Source: Symsagittifera roscoffensis (taxonomy: Eukaryota; Xenacoelomorpha; Acoela; Convolutidae). Taken from it: DNA of 64,000 nucleotides. The position numbers and the translations under genes are program-made. The DNA is taken from assembly GCF_963678635.1 (NCBI RefSeq), contig NC_087062.1, positions 15,055,789 through 15,119,788 on the forward strand, given 5' to 3'. Below the pieces are notes generated by a model, which saw nothing but the letters and a program-made list of their open reading frames with translations, searched no databases and was not told the DNA's origin. This document shows positions 54,967 to 64,000 of the stretch, piece after piece; position 1 is the first letter of the stretch; every line of letters begins with the position of its first letter.

Positions 54967-55254
54967 CAGAGTTGAAACCGGACCCGTTGGTTAACACCTT
55001 TCACCGTTCAAGCTACAAACGCGCAGAGGGAGCATGAGTTCAGGCCGGGCAAATCCGGACAGCCGAGCGTGCCCTCCTTTCTGCGGCAAAAGTCTGCCAA
55101 ATTGATGTGCTAGGATCGGTTTCACATTTGAACTTGTTAAGAAATTTGTGTTTTCATAAAAAATGGGCCCGGGCTTGAACTTTTTGTTTCCCAGCCGGGC
55201 CGGGCCTGAAGCAACCTGGCTCGGGCCTCAAGTTCAGGCCCGCTTCCAACTCTG
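54967..55254. mobile_element. Non-autonomous hAT element (MITE), 288 bp
   Basis: Terminal inverted repeats begin CAGAGTTG at the left end and finish CAACTCTG at the right end, about 80% complementary over the outer 20 bases. The flanking 8-mers are GTTGTAAT and GTTGCAAC, an 8-bp target duplication differing by two C/T transitions, as expected for hAT. The interior is unusually GC-rich with repeated GGGCC/CCGGGCC words and has no coding capacity. Confidence 0.75.
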
Positions 55255-58200
55255 GTTGCAACACAAATATCTGTCCTGTAAATGAGGACTGATATTAAAT
55301 GATGTCTCAATTTGATCCTCTATTCGTTTAGTATGTTTGAATAGCCAAAACTTAAACTAGTGTTGGGTTTTTGGAATCCAAATCATAACCAATACGACTT
55401 TTGTGGTTCTACAATTGATACACTTACAGTTTCCCTCGATGAACTTGAAATCGAGACAAATTACACAGTCCAAAAATTACTCGAATCTCTGCAGTTTCGA
55501 ACAGCAAATTTTTTTTCATAATGAAAGTAAATTTTTTATCATACAACTAAAAAACTATTTAGTTATACGTTATAGGTATCTCTACGATATTATCAATTAA
55601 TGTAAGTAATTAAATGTCGGGCCATTGTTCTACTAGTTTTTACACTTGTGATTAGCAAGAGATATCAAATCGGTAGTTAGGTTTTTTCTCTGGTTGACAA
55701 TTTGACTAACAGAATCAATTATTAATTTCGTCCACTGTTTTTGTCAACCAACCGACTCTTTGAGCATGGAGCATGCTTGATTTTTTCTGCGTCGAAGATT
55801 AAATTGCAAACGTTATTTCAACCAATTTTTGTTAATTTAATGGCTTTCGTCTCGTTTATTTTCGGCTAACCTGCCATAGCAATGCCTTGATGTATCGCAA
55901 GTGCTCAGAAGCTCCGGTTTGCTTTTATTTAAAAAGTTTGTTGTCATTTGATGTTATCTAAGCTAGAAAACTTGTGTATTGGGTGTGTTATTTCTGTGTT
56001 TTTTTTTTGCAAAATTTTCAGACACGGAATTCCTCCTTTGATATTATCCGAAATGGTAATTGAGATGATTTGCTCTCGATTAGTGAAAAAGTCTAATTTT
56101 CCTTTCAATTAAAGTTTGTGCAAAAATCCCTTTGAAAATAGGCAGCATTCTCCTTTTGGCTTGAGTTTTGTCCAACAGTGTATTAGCTAACGACTGAATG
56201 CAATTTTAATAGAGTTTAACGATATTTTTAGGGTGTGAAGTGATAATTCCAACGGTTATGTCTGAAGTTTTTTCCGTAAATTTCTTCATTTTTGGTAACA
56301 TTGCGCTGGCTTTCGCTGTGTTAAAAAAAGATGGTCTTGTCTTTATGTGAAATCTGGGAATCAGCGAGTCCAAAAGAAAATGAAAGCGAAATATGCGGAG
56401 AGCCTTAAAATTATTCTTTTACTTTCATGTCAGCAATAATTAAGTACTACAAACATGTGTCTGCAATTTGGTTTGATTTCACAGCAATCATTATGTACTT
56501 ATACTTGAATTTGAGGCTATTTTAACAGAAAATTGTTGAAAATAAAAAAAAGGTTTATACAGCTTTTAGGCGAAGCAGCTTTAAGAAGAAAAAATGTAGT
56601 TGAAAAAATGAAGCTATGTGTGACTTTTTATATTATCACGTGTTGAGACTAGATAATGTAAATGAGGATTGGCTCGACAGGCGTGGTGAAACTGGCAATG
56701 AATAATCGTGTTTTATTTTGTGTTATTTTACCTTTTCGAAGAGATTCTGCGATCACTTTTTTGCAGAGATCGAATAGTGCGGCTTGATTGACAGGTTACA
56801 ACAGTTTGAATGGCTTTCATAAATGTACTAAGTGATTACAGGCGCAGGCGAAGTGTTTCTCTAACTAATGCCGTTTCAGCTCTGAACACAATTCTAGATT
56901 TAGATTTTCGCTTCTGGTCTGTTTCTGGTAGCCCCATGCGGCTCATCGCAACGCACAGTCTGCTGTATTTAAAGGGACGGCATTCTGTTCAGCTGTCAGC
57001 TGAGATAGACCGCTGCTCTTCTCTGGCTTCGCCGCAAGTCGCCGCCAAATTCTCATTTACATTATTCGTCAGAACCCGAGAATCATTCACTTGTCACTTA
57101 ACAAATACCTCCCAGACGCAGGCTTTACCAAAGTCTGTTTGATCTGCCGTTTCTTGGCAACATTTATTTGCTTTCATCTAACTTTGTAAAACTTGGAATT
57201 AATTTTTAAACTTTTTAATGATTTCTTTCTTTCTTTAGGAAAATATTTTGCTTTGATATTTTTTTGAGCCTTCAAAGTTTCCAAAAGTTGCCTGGAGTCT
57301 TGTCTGCTTTATTTGTTCCGCTTTAAAATATATATATTTTTTTCCCAATAAATAATGAAGGGACTGAAAAATTTGCATGTTATGATTGCCGTTGACTGAT
57401 TCAATTGAGGAGAACATGTCACATCTCTATGGAAGAATGTGCCTTAATTATGGTCGGAATTGAAGAAGGATAAAATATATTCAAATAAAATTTTCCTGTC
57501 AGCCTCACAATGTAGTGTTGGAACTGATGTCCATTGATGAGCAAATAATTCTATTTAGCCAGAGCCCACCGTCTCCTTAATTGAATTAGTTTGTCTTTAC
57601 ACTGGCTTATACTTCCTCTGTGTCTCTTCTCTTTCTTTTTTTTTTCAATCGCCTACTCCTCTGTTCTAACCAGCATTCTTTTATAGCTCCTGCTGACATC
57701 GCTGTTTCGCCTCCCTCCCCTTTGCATTCATATTGCATCCGCTTATCTTTCACAACTGCCAAAATAGCCTCGACAGATGTCTTTAACACTCAGTAGCTTC
57801 CTTTGTGTTCGCCTTTGTTTATCTCGAAGCCAATTTAGTTCTGACTCAGTCAATCTTCATCGCCAGCCTGCAGCTCTTTTTGTTGTTTCCTCAAATTCCT
57901 CATTATTTATTTTTTTGACTGACTGCTTCTTGACGTTCTGAAGGTTATAAAAAACCTGTTTTTGTTTTCAGCCAACCGAAACCAAATCCATAAATCTCCA
58001 ATTTCCACATATTTTGACAGGTCAGCTCAATTCTTTCAATAAATCTCTGTTTCCTGATGAAATTTCTCCTAGCTTAATAAAAAATCATATGAAATTGTTG
58101 AACTTGTTGCTAGGTGAGTGAAATTCTTGTATGGTATCATGCGAAATTCTTTTTGGTGAAGACGGGAAAAATGAAGTTTTTTGCACTTGAATTCATTTTT

Positions 58201-61200
58201 ATCCTGTCTATTGGCTGGTGATACTAATTTACGACATCGATTTTGAGCCGGCTAATCCTATAGTTTTTCTAAAGGCCCAACGGACGTTTTGAGGGAGTGT
58301 GCGTCAGAAAAATAACGCAATTTTAGGTCCAAACTTCCTAAACAACACGCTAAACGGGCTGCAATGTTTATCTAAACTGCTTCACTTACGAGTTTTCTAG
58401 ACGAAGGTCAGTAACACAAAGAAAAGTCGTAGGATAACTAGTGTAGGTTTTTATTGAATTCGTTTCAATCGTGATTTTTAAAAAAAAGAGTATTTTAACT
58501 TGCGAGAACAAGAATACTTGTAATCGGCAACTTGGTTTTGTCTCACAAAAGCAACTTTTTTTTGCAAATATTTTAGTAATACATATAGTTATTTTCATAT
58601 GCTGTCCATTGATGAGCAGTATATGCTGTCAGTATATGCTGTCCATTGACACGCTCAATATATTGAAAATTCAAAAATATATATATCATGTTGACAGTAA
58701 TTAATTTTTTCAAATTTTTTTTTCAGATTCGTGATTTTGTCCTTATTTCTGTCAGTTTATTTTCTGTTTTCAAAGTATGGATTTTTATTGAAGCTCTAAC
58801 AATTTTTACTATAATTGAATGTTCAGTACTTCGTAAGTTTACCAACTCTGATATTGAACAATTTTATTTAATTTTTCCTGATTAAACGGTCACAACTTAT
58901 GCTATATCGGTCAAGTCAACTTACATTGCGTAGTTTTGAGTGCAAAAGATTTTTTTGTGTATTTTTGTGCTTCAGAAGAGTTGGGTCGTAAAAACCTGTA
59001 AAACTTCATAGCTCAATTTTTTCTGTGAAAAATTTTGTTTTCAGGTTAACGGCCCAAGTTTTTTAGCCTTTTTTGCGCTCGGTTATTGATTCCTACTGCT
59101 TTCTGAACTTCATCCTAGACAAATATATGAAATTTTTGTAGATGTAGTTTTTCTGCGACTTTTTTCAAGTTAAGTCGTCTTTGTTTTATATTCATTATCT
59201 TGTAATGCAATGTTTTTTTTACAAATGTTACGAAGCTCCGCTTTGTCTGTCAAAATTGTTTTTATCAGTTTCGAGAAAACCTAGTATGATTTCTTGCTAT
59301 CCTGATTAAAATTTAGCGAAAAGAGGATAAAATATCTTCAATTATACGATCAAATATTTCAATAAAATAGCTAATTTATATGCTTGAAAAGTTTATTGGA
59401 AGTAAAATTCTTTGGAAAACAAAAACATGTAGAGAAGAATTGCAAAGAAAATTGAATAAAAGAAGATTGTTTTTTAATGTTTCCAGTGATAACTGGTCGG
59501 AATACTCGGCTAATTTTTCATGTCTTATTTTCTGCTGGTTTTAATTTTCTAACTTTTCACCTAGTTCTATTTCTGTAAATTGTTCAGGGATTGGTTTGTG
59601 CTAGTTTATCAGTTTAGACATTCATTTGTAATCTGCGATTTCATTTGCTTCTTCCCAAGTCAGTGCTAATGTGTTGAACAAACCCATTTTGAGTTCCTGG
59701 AAGTATTGAGTAGCAAATGTGACACTTTGTATTGGTAAGTTTGCAATGGCTTGGGCAGTTGATAATTGTTGAAACCCCAGCAAATGTCATTTATGAAACG
59801 CGTGATCAAATTCGTCCAGCGAACTCACTAATGTTTTGACCGAAAACCATTGTAGCACTCGTACTTTTATGTTTGTGGAGTAAAGGAGCTTTGTGATTTG
59901 GTAAGAAATGCAGAAGTCATGTCATAAACATTGCTATGAATTGAGAAGTGCTTTTTCGGATTATGACTGTTAACAGAACACTGAGCTCTGGGCCGACAGG
60001 TATTAGGGCATATAGGTACACAAGGCTTTTTCAATGTATTTTACTCATTACTATAACAGTCGATTAATATGTACATAGCGAAGAATGTTGCGAAAACGGT
60101 AATTTTTGCAAGAAAAAATCAAAAAACCCGGGAGATGATGAATTTCATTTATTGCGTGTTAATAACAGTAGCAGCTCTCAGCAGAACAAAGTTAGGTTCT
60201 TTTTTTTATGAAAGACTATTTTTTTCTCTCGTGGTTTTACATTAGTCAAACAATGCTAAATCTCAACTATTTTTACCGATACTGGAAAAACATCAGGAAG
60301 CGATTTCAATAAGATGTAGCATTAGATCCGTCTGACACTCATTAGATCCGTTTTCCACATTATTTGGTAAAAGAAGTTACATAAAATACTATGCTGTTAA
60401 TTTTCACTTGTGAAATGCATGCTCCTTGAAAAGCCTTCAACCGCCCTTTTTGCGGTAAAAATAAGTCATTTGACAGAAGTTAGATTATTAAAGTTTTTAA
60501 AAGTCTATCATATTTATGCCGTTTTTAGTTTCTTTTTAAGAATTGGTTCTACTGGTAGAGCGGCCTGCTACATGATTTAGCTACCTATTGGGAATAGAAT
60601 TTGCCCGGCCCATATTGTGATTAGTTTTCGAGAAGGCGATTCTTGTTCGCTATACAAGTGGATATTACAAGTAGTAAAATCTAGAGGAGAAATGGTAAGA
60701 AGAGCAAACGACCGCCTTAAGGCACCATTTCATTCCCCATAATTTTAACTCTTACCCCGGGACGCCAGCAGAGAACACAGTTGCTACATTTTGCATTGCT
60801 ACTTACACGCATAGATACATGTTTGTCCATTAACTTGTAAAATTGCCTGTGTGCTTTAATCTTTATTAGGGAGGCGCTAGCTTGAAATTAACAGACCGTC
60901 AAAAGGCAAAATTTCAACAGTTATATCAAATTTGTTACCTTCTGTCGTTATTTGGGTTTAGGTTTCACCTGGTTTGTCAAGCTGTTCTAAAATATTTCTT
61001 GATAGTTTTGATTTGCTCGTGAATTTATGATTGTTACTATGTTATTACTCCAATGACCGTACCTGATATAACTGACAAAAGCCATTTAGGGGAGGGTCCA
61101 AATTCAAATCAATTTCTACTTTGGAGGCAGTGTTTTTGCCTGGCAATTACTTAGAGCCATAACTTCATATTATTCTCATTACTCTTCATATAAATCCATT

Positions 61201-61319
61201 TCCGATTATTCGGTCCATATGTAAAATTGTATATATATATAAATGGTACCCAACACATCTATGTACCCTTGTTACTGCTAAAAAAAAGCAGTACCAGTTC
61301 TGCGTCTATGTGTGTATAC
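55255..61319. other. AT-rich interval without recognised genes
   Basis: About 6 kb in which I find only short open frames of the kind expected by chance. A locally GC-richer stretch at about 56880-57150 has a TATTTAAA word (56966-56973), and a pyrimidine-rich tract covers about 57600-57730. Neither supports a gene call. Confidence 0.5.
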
Positions 61320-61341
61320 GTGTGTGTGTGTGTGTGTGTGT
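61320..61341. repeat. (TG)n microsatellite
   Basis: About 11 uninterrupted TG units following TGTGTATACG. A short TA run lies about 95 bases upstream. Confidence 0.95.
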
Positions 61342-64000
61342 TAAAAGGGGATTTGGCATCTTGAAAGACCCGCATCCTACTATTGCCACTGCAACACAAG
61401 AGTCAGGAAGGCCGTTGCTGAAAATTTATTACCGTAAATTCTACTTATTATTTTTAATCTCCTTTTTTTTTTACCACGCAGTCTGCTGACGTATTTTTTT
61501 TCCTCTTTTTTTTTACCTTCCAACGCAGGCAACCAACACAATCACGCCATTTACCCTTCCTTTATTTCACAGGCATGAAATGGAATGAAATTTTAAATAA
61601 GAAGGAAGTTCAAATTCGCCACAAATGTCTGTCTTCATTAACATTGAGTTACACAATAAAAAACCGGTTAATATCAGTTGCATCACGACCTTATTTCATT
61701 GGTGATACCAAATTAAACTTGCAGTGAACATCAAATGTTCAGCTTTTTTTGTTTTATTTTAGCAGTTTACACCGTTTTTACTTCGTTGTTTTGGAATTCG
61801 AATTAGATTCCTTCAAAAACGAAATGTGGTTTTTGAAAAATTGATTTCATCGATTTTTTTGTTCATGGTCTCTGTCATTATGTCGGTGAATATTTCATTG
61901 CCCTTGTTATAAGTGGGATGTGTTTCCTACTCTTATTTATAAGGATATAGATTTTAAGTTTCACTAAAGCGATAATTTTCTCTTTAGTATAATGTTCCGA
62001 CAACTCCTGCAGTATTTGGAATATTGCGAAATTTTAGGTACCTTAAAGAAAACTTACAGGCACCACGTTAAAGCCCTTGAAACACATTGTTCGAATTCCA
62101 AAATGATATTCGAAAAAGTTTTCTCGAGAAAAACGGGCCATATGTTTTTGCTATTCTATCAGACGCAAATAAACAATGTGCCGCTTTGTAAATGAAGAGA
62201 AATAAATTTTGTACAATTTCGCCATTAGAATTTCACGTATTCATATATTTCACGTTCAAGAGGTTGATGTTTTCCTTCACATTTTTAGATTTTTCAAACT
62301 AAGTTGTTTCCTCTTGGTTTTAACCTACATAGTTTTCGGGTACTTGCTAGCTCTGACATTTGTATCGGCACTTGATATTGCTTTAGAAAAAGTTTTGGCT
62401 AGTTGGATTGCTCTGTTTTTTTTTGCGTTGGCATAAATTTGTCCACTTTTTTTAGCGCAGTACAGTGGAAAATTTCCGTTGAGTCTTTAATTTTAGAATC
62501 ATGCCTTCAGTGTTGATAGTTTTTCTTTGTCATTTTTTTACCGAGATCGTTTTTTACTTAACCAGTTGTACGCTCTCAAATCTTGTCTGATGTTGCGAGT
62601 TAAATTTCTATGGAGTTTAGTTTCCCGGTGGATTGTCTGTCCGATCATCTCAACTCTTTTGTTTGATTTCCACCTTAGCTGTTGAAAATGCTGAGTATTG
62701 CTCTGGTTTGAGCTTGATTCTCATTACGTTTGCTATTTAGTAATCGTTACAAAATCGAAAATGACTGTTTTTCAGGCAAGCAAATTGTCTAACCAAATCA
62801 TTGATAGCTTGATTTTCAATATACTCAAACTCAAATTTCTGCACATTTGGCGCAGAGCTTACGTCTGATCAGGATCTGATATTTTCGCAAATTGTAAATT
62901 TTTAGCATGAAAATTGTAATTATCAGCCTATTGTTTGTCTACTGATTTCTCGTCGACTCAGTTGAAACGGCTCTGACTTTTCCTGCAATGATCTAAGCAT
63001 TTTTCATTATAATTGAAAATCCTTTTGATGTATTTAAGTAATGAAGCAGTTTATTGAGTTCCAAGATTTTTTTTTCTCTTTGATAGATTTAGTTTTTGTA
63101 TCTTCTGTTTTGTCTTCTAATGCTCCAATTTGTCACAAAAAGATTAAATTTTAAGAAATTAAGTCTAAAATGATTTTCTTATTCTATCGTAGTTTGTGAG
63201 CAATTATGGCATAACCAGAACAATTAACCGATTCGCCAATCTTCATAAAGACTATTTTTTGTTCCTGTACACTCTCTGCTTGTTGTGATATCCATTTTTG
63301 ACCAGATAGGTTTTTGTTTGTCCTTGGTCGATTTTCAAATTTTAGTCTGATTTGACATAGATCATATTTTCTTATTCTCAATAGACCTGGTCATAAAATA
63401 CTGGTTTTATGAGGTTATATTTGCGATCGACTGTTTCCAATTAGAATGTAAATCTGTCTGCTGAGAAACTTCACAGTTCTAGCGTAGGGAATAATGAAAT
63501 CGATTATGATCGGTTAGATATTTATTATTTTGCAGAATGATATCTGCTGAAGAAAAGAAAAAAAAAGAACCAAAAAAATTGTTCTTATCTGGTTTCGCCA
63601 TGCCTTCTGAGTGATAAATTGCAAGTTTTTCAGACCATTATTTGCAACTCAGCTGAAAGGGTTTTAAATTTTAAGCTTTTAAAATTTCGAGACAGAGTTG
63701 GCTATAGCGAAGTGTAATTTTTTCAGAAGAATTTGAGAACGTTACTGTTCAGAAGTTTCCGCTTCAAATTCAGACTTCGTTAATTGTTTATTCTCTTCAG
63801 TTTTATTATCAGCCTTTTGGATAGTTCTTTTTCATACTGATAAGTGATAATGCGTTCTTAACCTTCACTTGTGTTTGCGCAGCATTAAATTACTTTTTGT
63901 AGTTTTCTCGTAGTATCACGTACGATTTTGTGTTTCCACGGCTGATGACTAGAACAGCATTTTGAAATCATCAACCATCCTTATAATAATTTAAAATCCC
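61342..64000. other. AT-rich interval without recognised genes
   Basis: No coding sequence, RNA gene or repeat structure that I can support, only homopolymer runs and small chance open frames. Confidence 0.5.

Noticed and set aside
37802-64000. Small open frames of 60-110 codons scattered in the right flank
   Set aside because: Lengths and low-complexity composition fit chance in AT-rich DNA. Those repeated twice do so only because of the segmental duplication. The hAT fragment is the exception.

Overview
The window looks like a stretch of an invertebrate animal genome. The flanks are AT-rich with no recognisable host gene, and they hold non-LTR retrotransposon, hAT and satellite-like remnants. 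The central third (about 2.6-37.6 kb) is visibly more GC-rich and is a single giant Ty3/Gypsy-type LTR retrotransposon. I cannot name the species.

The giant element spans 2567-37553 (about 35 kb). Two direct terminal repeats of about 880 bp start TG and end CA and differ at roughly 25-30 positions by eye. The trinucleotide AGC occurs on both sides. The element sits inside an older reading frame: its left part (1765-2566) and right part (37554-37801) encode the two halves of one conserved C-terminal domain found in invertebrate reverse-transcriptase-type proteins. Counting AGC once brings the halves back into register.

Inside, 3.9-17.9 kb is an array of broken gag copies (six partial ones), each followed by the first part of pol and a recurring spacer. 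The array also holds three blocks of a 14-bp minisatellite and two copies of a 314-bp fragment that also lies in the left flank. The complete gag (18100-20328, two CCHC knuckles, one in-frame stop) follows, then pol (about 20245-25647: protease, reverse transcriptase, RNase H, a long acidic linker, integrase with zinc finger, DDE and GPY/F motifs). Pol carries one frameshift and three in-frame stops, so this copy is dead.

The unusual part lies 3' of pol, where about 10.6 kb of further coding sequence is found. In order it encodes an acidic protein, a protein whose C-terminal two thirds resembles the OARD1-type macro (ADP-ribose-binding) domain, a coiled-coil segment leading into an SGNH/GDSL hydrolase domain with all catalytic residues present, a second degenerate SGNH-like domain, and several kilobases of conserved but unrecognised protein. 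A badly decayed minus-strand relative of the last ORF lies at 1-755, so that ORF belongs to a family and not just to this copy. If the Gag/Pol proteins make the particle and the cDNA, the macro, SGNH and large 3' proteins are accessory functions of unknown role. I see no envelope-like protein.

The right flank (37.8-64 kb) contains a tandem segmental duplication (40464-48048 and 48049-53409) carrying a fragment of a hAT transposase in each copy, a degenerate ~170-bp tandem repeat, a long hairpin repeat, a 288-bp non-autonomous hAT element with recognisable 8-bp target duplication, a TG microsatellite, and otherwise AT-rich sequence in which I see no gene.
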